Source: Deinococcus arboris
GTDB taxonomy: Bacteria; Deinococcota; Deinococci; Deinococcales; Deinococcaceae
Direction: 5' to 3'
Length of the DNA: 64,000 nt
Assembly (NCBI RefSeq): GCF_009755355.1
Contig: NZ_WQLB01000003.1
Coordinates: 62,001-126,000 of the forward strand
A program made the position numbers and the translations under genes. Each line of letters opens with the position of its first letter. Positions within the stretch are counted from its first letter, which is position 1. Positions 18,806 through 26,505 of this stretch are shown here, piece after piece. The notes under the pieces were generated by a model. That model had not been told where the DNA came from. It saw nothing but the letters and a program-made list of their open reading frames with translations, and did no database searches.

Positions 18806-19359
18806 GCGGCGGCGGCCCGGGCGGCGCGGCCCACCCGGAACGCCAGCAGCGCCGCAATCAGGTACTTGGCCAGAATGTCGGCAAAGATAATCTGCGTCAT
18901 CTCGCCGCCGCTCATGTCGCCCCAGAACGCCAGCAGAGTAAACAGAATGGAATCCAGCGGCACACTGACGGCGTTGCTGGCCAGCACGCGCGTCCACCAG
19001 CTGCGCTGAATGAGGCGCTGGTACACGGCGGTATCGGCCAGTTCGCCCACCAGAATCGCCAGAAAGCTGGCCCCGATAAAGCGCCAGGGCGTGTCGGTGA
19101 CCAGCGCGGCGGCCGTATTGACCACCAGCGCAGCAGCGATGGCGATATAGACGGCCTTCAGGCCACCGGCACGGTGAATGCGGTCACGCAGGGTAAACAC
19201 GGCGGCAAAGAAGATGGTGCCCACGCTAAGCAGGCCATACACCGGCAGCGGAATGAATTTATTCAGCGTGAGGTTGGCGAGCAGGATGCTCAGCGCGTAC
19301 AGGGCAATCAGCAGCAGGGGCAGCGGGGCAAGCAGGCCACGCGCGGGAGAATGATTCAT
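18802..19359 (-). CDS. VUT/YhhQ-family queuosine precursor transporter
   Basis: This 185-residue membrane protein has about six hydrophobic segments and the family motif SNAVSVPLDSILFTLLAFWG. YhhQ proteins (DUF165, formerly called putative vitamin uptake transporters) import 7-deazapurine precursors of queuosine in E. coli. The ATG at 19359 has GGAGG about 7 nt upstream. It is the first gene of a two-gene operon with the QueF-like gene. No preQ1 riboswitch fold was recognised in the short upstream region. Confidence 0.85.
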   Translation of the reverse strand: MNHSPARGLLAPLPLLLIALYALSILLANLTLNKFIPLPVYGLLSVGTIFFAAVFTLRDRIHRAGGLKAVYIAIAAALVVNTAAALVTDTPWRFIGASFLAILVGELADTAVYQRLIQRSWWTRVLASNAVSVPLDSILFTLLAFWGDMSGGEMTQIIFADILAKYLIAALLAFRVGRAARAAAA

Positions 19360-19451
19360 AGAGGAGCCTCCAGCCGCAGCGACAAAACAGGTCGCGGGCC
19401 ACCCCCGAGCCTACCAGAGGTCAGGGTCACAAAGCATGAATGGGCGGCCCT

Positions 19452-19961
19452 CTAGCGGCGGCGCCCAAAGCGCAGGCGAGAGGTCGGCGCTGGCTCTGGG
19501 GGCGGGGCGGCCGGCGTGATGGCCTCGAACTCACGCACGGCGCCCTGCAACCAATCGGGGGCGCCGCCGGGGCGCAGCAGGTCCTCGCTGGGCACCCACT
19601 CAGCGCCAGTCAGCTGGCTGTGGTCCGGCTGAAGGATGCCCGCGCAGTATTCGGTGCCAAAAATCAGGTTCAGGCGCATGCCGTCTCCGGCCCCGTAACT
19701 GCCGCGCGCCGCGTGCGACCCCACCAGCTTCAGGTCACTGACCGCCAGACTCAACTGCTCGCGGATGGTGCGGCGCAGTTGCAACTCGACCGGGTTACTT
19801 CCGGTGGCTGCACTGAGCACAAAGCCCGGCAGATCGTGACGGCCGCCGGGCAACAAGGGGGTGCGGGGCGCCGTGATGAGGTACGCGCCCCGGTGCGCAA
19901 TCAGGGCGAAGGCCCCCACGTGGTAGGCGGTGGGCAGGGTCTGCTCGTCGGCGGGGGTCAT
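19452..19961 (-). CDS. Nudix-fold protein with degenerate Nudix box
   Basis: The 169-residue protein resembles a Nudix hydrolase in layout: AFALIAHRGAYLITAPR, then LLPGGRHDLPGF, then RRTIREQLSL where the REUXEE core should be. The expected EE pair is replaced by EQ, so metal-dependent hydrolysis is doubtful. The C-terminal tail is proline-rich and basic. The ATG at 19961 was chosen because AGGAG lies about 9 nt upstream; an ATG 11 codons earlier has no SD. Function unknown. Confidence 0.6.
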   Translation of the reverse strand: MTPADEQTLPTAYHVGAFALIAHRGAYLITAPRTPLLPGGRHDLPGFVLSAATGSNPVELQLRRTIREQLSLAVSDLKLVGSHAARGSYGAGDGMRLNLIFGTEYCAGILQPDHSQLTGAEWVPSEDLLRPGGAPDWLQGAVREFEAITPAAPPPEPAPTSRLRFGRRR

Positions 19962-20039
19962 CACAGGGGGCACTCCTGCTGCCAGGGGGGTCATGAGGGA
20001 GGGCAGGTCAGGGCATTGTACCCTCCGCCCCCACCGCCG

Positions 20040-20723
20040 TCACGACCGCCGCAGGGGGGGCACGAGGGGCGAGCAGCGCAGCGCCGCCGCCAGATCCAGC
20101 AGGGCGCCGTCATGTGCGGGGTTGGTCCAGGCCGGTGACTGCACCAGCAGCACGCTGCTGACTGCGGCGGGATCGGGCAGCCCGCTGCCGGGGGCCACCT
20201 GCCGGGTCAGGGTCACGCGCGCCAGGGCGTCTGGGGGCAGCAGCGCCGTCAGCTCACCGGCAGTGCGCGCCAGGTCGTAGCCCTCGGCCACGGGCAAGGC
20301 CTCATGCCAGACCGGATACAGGGTGGTGACGTGCCGCACCCGGCCCCGCCGCAGGGCCAGGCCTGCCCAGTTGCCGGGCCGCACCCGCTCAGGGTCGCCG
20401 CTGGTGCTGCCCAGGTCGTGGTGCGAATCCAGATTCAGCACCGCCTGGCCTGGAAACTGGTCCAGCCATTCCCAGGCGTCGGCGTGGCTGAGGGTGACAA
20501 AGGCGGGCACCCCCGCGTAGGCGCGCAGGGCCTCCCAACCGGTGTACAGGGGAAAATCGGTGTCCAGCGCCGCCCAGTCCGCTGGGCCTGCCCCGCGCCG
20601 CTGGGCCCGCACCGACCAGGCGGCCAGACGGTCGGTGTCCCGGTCAGGGGTGCCCCAGATGGGCGCGTCGAAGACCAGTTCACGGGTGCCCGAAAAGGCG
20701 TCCCAGTCCACACTGAGGAGCAT
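20040..20723 (-). CDS. Arginase-like/UPF0489-like protein, unknown
   Basis: The 227-residue protein begins LLSVDWDAFSG and contains VLNLDSHHDLGSTSGD followed by PGNWAGLALRRGRV. An aspartate-rich DSHHDLG motif after a beta-strand, then a GNW segment, is reminiscent of the metal site of arginase-fold proteins and of the UPF0489 group. No complete set of arginase ligands could be traced. No substrate can be assigned. It is a single gene with about 80 nt to the Nudix-like gene downstream. Confidence 0.5.
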   Translation of the reverse strand: MLLSVDWDAFSGTRELVFDAPIWGTPDRDTDRLAAWSVRAQRRGAGPADWAALDTDFPLYTGWEALRAYAGVPAFVTLSHADAWEWLDQFPGQAVLNLDSHHDLGSTSGDPERVRPGNWAGLALRRGRVRHVTTLYPVWHEALPVAEGYDLARTAGELTALLPPDALARVTLTRQVAPGSGLPDPAAVSSVLLVQSPAWTNPAHDGALLDLAAALRCSPLVPPLRRS

Positions 20724-21148
20724 ATGAAGTCCAGTTCTAGCGCACTGGGGCGGGTGACAGCAGCACCCAGAGCGGCGGTGTCATTCTTCACCGCGCCTCA
20801 GATGAATGAAAGGAGTGTCGGCAAGAGACCACAGCGTGAGCGGCATGGAGGAGCGGCCCGGCCCCAGGGTGGACCGGGCCGCCACAGTCAGACGGCTTCG
20901 TCCGCTTGTTCTCCGTCGGGAGCGCAGCGGCTGGCCCCTCCCGGCGCGGAAGGGGGTGCCTCTCGACTTCTGCCAATCGGAGGTCACCCCTGTGGCACAC
21001 GCTTCAGGCAGTAGCAGCAGGAGCCAGCAGAAAGGGCGGCCAGGCCTCCCTGACAGAGAACCCGCCGCCCTGAAAGCAGTTCGAGTGGAATTGAGGGGCC
21101 GGTCAGTCCCACCCAACGGAACGGCCTACCGCTGGAAGACCAGGGGCT
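20724..21148. other. Intergenic region with GC-rich hairpins, no gene seen
   Basis: No coding frame with family character lies in these 425 bp between two minus-strand genes. A perfect 9-bp hairpin (GCGGCCCGG with CCGGGCCGC) occurs at 20853-20882. At 21033-21071 a 7-bp stem, read on the minus strand, is followed by TTCTG and may weakly terminate the GNAT operon. It was compared by eye with RNase P, SRP and tmRNA signatures and none was found. Confidence 0.4.
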
Positions 21149-22123
21149 TCAGAACACGCGCTGGTAGGACACGCTGGCCGGGTCGCGTACAAACCCCAGC
21201 CGGTCATTGATGGCCAGCATGGGCGCATTGTCGCTGGCGTTGTCGGTGCGAATCAGCGTGCCCCCCATCGCCTGCCCAGCGCGAATGGCCCCCAGTTTCA
21301 GCAGAGTCGCCACGCCTTTCCCCCGCCAGTCGCGCGTGACCCCGGTCAGGCCAGTGAGCAGGTCCGGGCTGGCCTCGCTGCGAAACAGGGTGGTCTGCCC
21401 AATGAACTGCCCGCCGTGCTCGGCGACCAGATAGCCGCCTAGCAACAGCGCCGGGTCTTCCAGCACCGCCTCTTTGAAGACCTCGAAGGACAGTGGTGTG
21501 GCTGGGTCGGCGCGGGGCACGTCCTGGCGCACGTCGCTCATCAGGGCGTGCAGGCGCGCGTCCAGGTCAGGGGCGCCGGCGGCCCGCAGCTCGGTGAGGG
21601 ACCGCAAACGGATTCCCTGGGCCGCCAGCCGCGCCTCCAGGGCCTGATACGGCGCCGCGTCAAAGGTGGTCAGGTCCAGGGCACTGGTGAAATACCGCTT
21701 GTCGCCCACAAACCCCCGCCGGGCCAGAAACCCGGTGGCGACCTCGTTGTCCTCACGGGCCAGGATGCGGGCCGACTCGGCGTTCAGGCCCCGCAGGGCT
21801 GCCTCCAGCGCTGCCCAGAGCGCTGCTCCGGCTCCCTGGCCCTGCCGGTCAGGCCGCACGCCCAGTTCCAGCGTGAACCGCTGCGGGTGGTACGCGCCGG
21901 GGTTCTGGAAGTAGAAGGCACTGCCGATGACTTCGGCGTTCTGCCGGGCCACCAGCACCTCCGCGTGATAGTTCCAGCCGCGCTGCTCCTCGTCGCGGCG
22001 GCGCAGTTCGGCGCCGCTGACCGGGTCGTCGGGGAGGGCGGCGGTGTAGGCCTGAGCTGCCGCGTCCCATTCGTGGGCTTCAATAGGGCCGACCTCTACC
22101 TCTGCCACAGCAAACTGATTCAT
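21149..22123 (-). CDS. Double-domain GNAT acetyltransferase, third gene of trio
   Basis: The 324-residue protein carries two GNAT-like halves. The N-terminal half has the acetyl-CoA loop VRPDRQGQGAGAALW and the C-terminal half has VTRDWRGKGVATLLKLGAI followed by NDRLGF. Such two-domain GNATs of about 320-370 residues are abundant in Deinococcus, with unknown substrates. The ATG overlaps the stop codon of the preceding gene by 4 nt (ATGA), so the trio is translationally coupled. Confidence 0.85.
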   Translation of the reverse strand: MNQFAVAEVEVGPIEAHEWDAAAQAYTAALPDDPVSGAELRRRDEEQRGWNYHAEVLVARQNAEVIGSAFYFQNPGAYHPQRFTLELGVRPDRQGQGAGAALWAALEAALRGLNAESARILAREDNEVATGFLARRGFVGDKRYFTSALDLTTFDAAPYQALEARLAAQGIRLRSLTELRAAGAPDLDARLHALMSDVRQDVPRADPATPLSFEVFKEAVLEDPALLLGGYLVAEHGGQFIGQTTLFRSEASPDLLTGLTGVTRDWRGKGVATLLKLGAIRAGQAMGGTLIRTDNASDNAPMLAINDRLGFVRDPASVSYQRVF

Positions 22124-23106
22124 AGTCCACCTCGTTTCATTTCAATCCAGGCCACACGCGGGCGAAAGCCCAGGCGGTCATTCAGGGCCAGCATGGGCGC
22201 GTTGGTGGTGGCGTTGCCCGTCCAGACCTCGCGCACACCCCGGTCATGGGCCAGGCGCAGCGCGGCCAGCTTCAGGGCCAGGGCCAGCCCCTGGCGGCGC
22301 CACGCGCGGCGCGTGCCGGTCAGGCCAGTGTTCAGGCGCTCTGGGTCGTGCAGGTCACGGTACAGCTCGGACAGGGCGGCCACCTCGCCTTCAGGCGTCA
22401 CGGCCAGCAGCACGCCTTCCGGCAGAAACTCGGGGCGGCCCAGACGCTCACGGAAGGTCTCAAAGGCCACTGGTGTGGCCGCCCCGGTGCGCGGCACGTC
22501 CTCGCGGGCCTCCAGAAACCCCTCGTAAAAGGCGTGGGCAGCAGCGTCCTCGCCGGCCTCGGCCGCCAGTTCGGCAAAGCTCAGGACGCGCAGTCCGCTG
22601 GGCAGCCGCGCCTCGTCGGCCCAGGCCGCCGGGTCAAAGTCGGCAACGGTCAGCACGTTGTCAAAAAAGCGCATCTCCTCGGCAAAGCCGCGCGCGTGCA
22701 AGAAGGCCAGGCTCTGCGGCTCGTCTTCGTAGGCGCCGGCCAGCAGTTCCTGGGCGCCCCTGGCGTGTAGGTGGGCCTCCAGCGTGGCTGCCAGAGCGGT
22801 GCCCACGCCCTGCCCGCGCGCTTCCGGGTGAACGGCCACCTCGGCGTGGTAGCGGCCCGGATGGTACATGCCGCCAAATTGCAGCGCCGAGGCGGCGCCC
22901 AGGAGCCGCCCATCTTCGGCCTGCGCCACCCACTGCGCCGTGTGCAGCCCCAAAGGGTGGGTCCGGAGTGACGTCATCTCGTGGCGCAGCGTGTCTTCAG
23001 TCCAGGGGTGACGGGGGTTCACCGCCGTCAGCAGGGCGGCGAGCGCGCCCAGATCGGCGTCGGTGGCCTCGCGGACGGTGAAACGCAGGGCGGTGTCCTG
23101 GGTCAT
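22120..23106 (-). CDS. Double-domain GNAT acetyltransferase, second gene of trio
   Basis: The 328-residue protein has acetyl-CoA loops in both halves: VHPEARGQGVGTALAATLEA and TRRAWRRQGLALALKLAAL, the latter followed by LALNDRLGFRPR. It resembles its two neighbours in length and domain order, so the three probably arose by tandem duplication. The ATG at 23106 overlaps the preceding stop by 1 nt (TGATG); a GTG lies one codon earlier. Substrate unknown. Confidence 0.85.
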   Translation of the reverse strand: MTQDTALRFTVREATDADLGALAALLTAVNPRHPWTEDTLRHEMTSLRTHPLGLHTAQWVAQAEDGRLLGAASALQFGGMYHPGRYHAEVAVHPEARGQGVGTALAATLEAHLHARGAQELLAGAYEDEPQSLAFLHARGFAEEMRFFDNVLTVADFDPAAWADEARLPSGLRVLSFAELAAEAGEDAAAHAFYEGFLEAREDVPRTGAATPVAFETFRERLGRPEFLPEGVLLAVTPEGEVAALSELYRDLHDPERLNTGLTGTRRAWRRQGLALALKLAALRLAHDRGVREVWTGNATTNAPMLALNDRLGFRPRVAWIEMKRGGL

Positions 23107-24140
23107 CACAGCGCCTCGACCGTTATGGGCCGGCGCTCACCGGTGACGGGGTCCAGGTGCAGTTCGTAACGGCTGCGCGTAGGGCCAGGGCGGAAACCCA
23201 GGGCGCGGTTCATGCCCAGCATGGCCTTGTTGGGCGGATCGTTGAAGGTGCGGATTTCGCCGCCGCCGTCTGCGTGCAGCGCGCGCATGGCGGCCACCTT
23301 CAGCGCCTTGGCCAGCCCCAGGCCCCGGTCCTCACGGCGCACGCCCGTCATGCCAATCACGTAAAAGCCGCCCGGCGTTTTCATCAGCGAGCTGTAGCCC
23401 ACGTAGGGGCCAGTTTCAGGGTCGTTCAGCCCTGGCCGCAGCGCCACGAAGGAGAGGTCATGGCTGAAGGTGGGGTCATCCAATTCCTGCTTGACCCAGG
23501 TGTCAAAGGGCCGTTTGGTCATGGTCTGGCCCATGGGAACATCCTGAAAGAGGCGCCAGTCCAGTTCCCACAGGCGGCGGTCGCGCTCCGGGTCGCCCGC
23601 CAGGTCAGCCACCGACCGCAGTTCGATGCCCTGGGCGGCCACGGTGTCCAGGAGGGGGCCAAAAGTGGTCAGGTCAAGGTCGCCCGTGTGCAGGCGGGAC
23701 TCGTAGCGGTCCCAGGTGCGGGTAAAGCCGCGTCCCGCCAGAAACGCGCGCCCGGCTTCATCGCGCGGCTGGTCGCTGACCATCGTGCGAATGTCCTGGG
23801 CGCCGCGGGCCTGCAACCGGCTCATCACCTCGTCATAGAGCGCCGTGCCCACGCCCTGCTGGCGGGCGTCTGGACGCACAGCCAGGTGACCGAAGTACCG
23901 CCAGTCTTCATAGGCAAAGTCGTCGTGGCCCACCTGCGCCACGCCCACAATCTGGCCACCTTGCTCGGCCACCAGTTGCACGTGATACAGGGCTGGGTCG
24001 CGCGCAGCGTCCCAGACGGCCAGCAGTTCGGGGGTGGCGGGCCAGTCAGGGTCGCTGGCGCTGAGCACGCGCGCCACGCCTGGGTAGTCGTCGGGTTTGC
24101 GCGCTTCGCGCACGGTCAGGGGCGTCATGCCGACCATCAT
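23106..24140 (-). CDS. Double-domain GNAT acetyltransferase, first gene of trio
   Basis: The 344-residue protein has an N-terminal GNAT domain with VRPDARQQGVGTALYDEVM and a C-terminal one with RREDRGLGLAKALKVAAM and GMNRALGFRPG. It leads the coupled trio. ATG codons at 24140, 24137 and 24128 are all possible; none has a strong SD sequence, so the exact start is uncertain. The substrate cannot be inferred. Confidence 0.82.
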   Translation of the reverse strand: MMVGMTPLTVREARKPDDYPGVARVLSASDPDWPATPELLAVWDAARDPALYHVQLVAEQGGQIVGVAQVGHDDFAYEDWRYFGHLAVRPDARQQGVGTALYDEVMSRLQARGAQDIRTMVSDQPRDEAGRAFLAGRGFTRTWDRYESRLHTGDLDLTTFGPLLDTVAAQGIELRSVADLAGDPERDRRLWELDWRLFQDVPMGQTMTKRPFDTWVKQELDDPTFSHDLSFVALRPGLNDPETGPYVGYSSLMKTPGGFYVIGMTGVRREDRGLGLAKALKVAAMRALHADGGGEIRTFNDPPNKAMLGMNRALGFRPGPTRSRYELHLDPVTGERRPITVEAL

Positions 24141-24202
24141 GAGCCGCCGCCCGCAGCAGCGGCATCCGCCAGGGAGCTTAGGGCAGCGGCAGGCGGCTTA
24201 GG

Positions 24203-25042
24203 TCAGATGAGGGTGGCCCGCGTCAGGCGCTGGCCCCGCGTGCGCGAGTGGCGCCTGAGCTGACCGACTGGCAACACCACGCGCGGTGTCCACCAGGTCT
24301 GGGCCGGCTTCTGCAGCGCCCAGCCGCCGCCCAGGGTGACGGCCGCATGCTGCGCCAGGCCGTCGCGGCTGCGCCAGATCAGCAGGGTGCCGGGTTGATC
24401 GTCCTGGCCACCCCGGCGGGTGCGGGCGGCCAGAAACGCCTCAAAGGGCTCCCGCTGCACCCAGGTGTGGGCGGCGCCGGGTACACCAGCCGCACCCATC
24501 ACGGTCCCGAAGCAGTTGCCAGCGCTGCCCGCCGGAAACGTGCCCGCCAGAGCGCGGGCGCCCGGTAACTGGTCCTCCGCTGCGTGCCACACCACCTCCG
24601 GGACGCGTGCCCGCTGACAGGGGGCGGCGTCCTGCGCCACCAGCCGCGTCAGGACCTCGGCCGTCAGGTCCTCGCGCAGCCAGAGAAACCGGCCCACGGG
24701 CAGACCGGGCCGCAGGTCGCGGTACTGGCGCCCCAGGGGCACGTTGCCCCGCCCGTGCCGCACCTGCGCCCGCAAGAGGTCGCGGCGCACCCGGGCTGGC
24801 AGCGCCGCCCACTGCGCGGGGCTCAGCCAGACCACCCGTTTGGCTGCTGGCCGCACCGACCAGAGGGTGAAGGTATCGCGCAGTTCAGGCGTGAGCGCCG
24901 CATCATCTCTGGGCACACTGCCGAGGCCCAGCGTCTGCGTCTCCCCTTCCGTCAGAAAAAAGGGCTGCTGGGCCGGCACCAGCCAGGCCCGCCAGTGACT
25001 GACCAGGGCAGACGGCACGTCAATATTCAGGACGTTCATCAT
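24203..25042 (-). CDS. Unknown protein, possible NlpC/P60-like Cys-His fold
   Basis: The 279-residue protein matches no family I recognise with certainty. Its C-terminal half has an AGNCFGTVMGAAGV segment, with a cysteine at the start of a helix, and about 65 residues later QHAAVTLGGGWALQKPAQ. This is the Cys...His order of papain-like NlpC/P60 or amidase folds. No signal peptide is present. The ATG at 25042 has GAGG 7 nt upstream. The fold suggestion is an inference from two motifs only. Confidence 0.5.
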   Translation of the reverse strand: MMNVLNIDVPSALVSHWRAWLVPAQQPFFLTEGETQTLGLGSVPRDDAALTPELRDTFTLWSVRPAAKRVVWLSPAQWAALPARVRRDLLRAQVRHGRGNVPLGRQYRDLRPGLPVGRFLWLREDLTAEVLTRLVAQDAAPCQRARVPEVVWHAAEDQLPGARALAGTFPAGSAGNCFGTVMGAAGVPGAAHTWVQREPFEAFLAARTRRGGQDDQPGTLLIWRSRDGLAQHAAVTLGGGWALQKPAQTWWTPRVVLPVGQLRRHSRTRGQRLTRATLI

Positions 25043-25099
25043 CAGACAACCTCAGGCAGCATTTGCCCAGTGTGACGCCCCTGGCCCCAACAAGCGCCG

Positions 25100-25105
25100 T
25101 ATCCT
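25100..25105 (+). promoter_or_regulatory. Candidate leaderless -10 box (TATCCT)
   Basis: TATCCT ends 7 nt before the ATG of the HAD gene at 25113, which has no SD sequence. Confidence 0.4.
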
Positions 25106-25112
25106 GCCCCAC

Positions 25113-25700
25113 ATGAATCCGGAGACCCATGTCCTGCTGCTGGATGTAGACGGCGTTCTCGTGACGCCGCCCGAATGGTTTGGGGCCAGGCTGCTGCGTG
25201 AGCATCCCCAGCAGACCAGGGACTTTTTTCAGACGGCCTTCGTGTCGGCCAGCACCGGCCAGAGCGACCTGAAAGACCATCTGCCCGCGTTCCTGAAGGC
25301 CCTGGGCCGTGACCAGACCCCCGGCGACTTTCTGGCCGAGTGGCTGGCCAGCGAACACCACCCCAACCCCGACCTGCTGCCCCTGGTGCGGGCGCTGCGC
25401 ATGCGAGGCTGGCGCACCTTTCTGGCGACCAACCAGGAGGCTTGGCGCACTGCACATCTGCTGGATGTGGTGGGGCTGGGCGAGGTGGTGGACGGCCACC
25501 ACGCCAGTTACGCCGTGGGACACCGCAAGCCCGACCCTGCCTACTACGCCGAGGTGACCCGCCGCCTGAACGTCGCCCCCACGCAGATTGTGTTCTGGGA
25601 TGACAGCGAACAGAACGTTCAGGCCGCACAGGCGGCCGGCTGGCAGGCGCACCTGTACACCAGCCCGGCCGACTTCCAGCAGGTTATGGGCCTGGACTGA
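25113..25700 (+). CDS. HAD-family hydrolase
   Basis: The 195-residue protein has HAD motif I in LLLDVDGVLV, motif II at TFLATNQ, the motif III lysine in GHRKPDP, and motif IV in VFWDDSEQNVQAAQAAGW. The layout corresponds to small haloacid dehalogenase-like phosphatases with an alpha-helical cap. The substrate is not predictable. The last 17 nt overlap the convergent PEP mutase-family gene. Confidence 0.88.
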   Translation: MNPETHVLLLDVDGVLVTPPEWFGARLLREHPQQTRDFFQTAFVSASTGQSDLKDHLPAFLKALGRDQTPGDFLAEWLASEHHPNPDLLPLVRALRMRGWRTFLATNQEAWRTAHLLDVVGLGEVVDGHHASYAVGHRKPDPAYYAEVTRRLNVAPTQIVFWDDSEQNVQAAQAAGWQAHLYTSPADFQQVMGLD

Positions 25701-26505
25701 ACCAGCCCTGGACCTCGGCAAAGGGCAGGGGCTGCGGCGGGTCAAAGGTGCCGCCGCGCAGGTCACGCGCGAGCTGCCCAACGTGGCCCAGCGCCGCCAG
25801 CAGCAGGCCTGGCCCCACGCTGACCCGGCACGCGCCTGCGGCCAGCAACTGGTGGGCGCTGGGGCCACCAGGGCTCATCATCACACTCAGAGGCCCGCCG
25901 ATGCCGACCCGCAGCGCCCGCACCGTCTCTGTATCAGTCACGCCCGGCACAAAGAGGCTGTCGGCGCCGGCCGCCAGGTAGGCCCGGCCCCGGCGAACGG
26001 TCTCGGCCAGACGCTCGGCGGAGCACGCCCCAACCGCCGTGAGATAGGTGTCGGTGCGGGCATTTAGATACGCCGGCACCCCCTCGGCTTCGGCGGCCTG
26101 GCGGGCAGCGGCCAGGCGCTGAACCTGCGCCTCTACGGTAAAAAGAGGCTGCGCCGGATTACCTGTGGCGTCTTCGAGGTTCAGCCCCACCACACCGAGG
26201 CCCAGCGCGGCCCTCACCGTGTCGGCCACCTCGGCGGGTCGGGGGCCGTACCCCGCTTCCAGGTCAGCCGTGACCGGAATCTGCACAGCGCGCACCACGC
26301 GGTCCAGCGCCACGAGCAGGTCAGCCCGCGCCGCCCGCTGACCGTCGGGCTGCCCCAGCGCGAAGGCTAGGCCCGCGCTGGTGGTGCCGAGAGCGGGAAA
26401 GCCGGCTTTCTGGAACAGCCGGGCACTGACGGCGTCCCAGGCGTTGGGCAGGATGAACCCCGACTCGTGCAGGGCGCGGAAGGTGGCGGCAGGGTCAGTG
26501 GTCAT
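25684..26505 (-). CDS. Isocitrate lyase/PEP mutase family protein
   Basis: The 273-residue protein belongs to the PEP mutase/isocitrate lyase superfamily: ILPNAWDAVSARLF, TADLEAGYG as the metal-binding core, GVVGLNLEDATG, and a C-terminal ALRVGIGGPLSVMMSPGG. The KKCGH catalytic loop of true isocitrate lyases is absent, so it is more likely a lyase or decarboxylase of the 2,3-dimethylmalate lyase/oxaloacetate decarboxylase type. The ATG at 26505 has GAGGAG 6 nt upstream and lies 11 nt inside the 3' end of the ada-alkA gene, implying co-translation. Confidence 0.82.
   Translation of the reverse strand: MTTDPAATFRALHESGFILPNAWDAVSARLFQKAGFPALGTTSAGLAFALGQPDGQRAARADLLVALDRVVRAVQIPVTADLEAGYGPRPAEVADTVRAALGLGVVGLNLEDATGNPAQPLFTVEAQVQRLAAARQAAEAEGVPAYLNARTDTYLTAVGACSAERLAETVRRGRAYLAAGADSLFVPGVTDTETVRALRVGIGGPLSVMMSPGGPSAHQLLAAGACRVSVGPGLLLAALGHVGQLARDLRGGTFDPPQPLPFAEVQGWFSPGP

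Noticed and set aside
19360..19451. A preQ1 riboswitch before the YhhQ-type gene
   Set aside because: No preQ1-I or preQ1-II consensus was recognised in this short gap.
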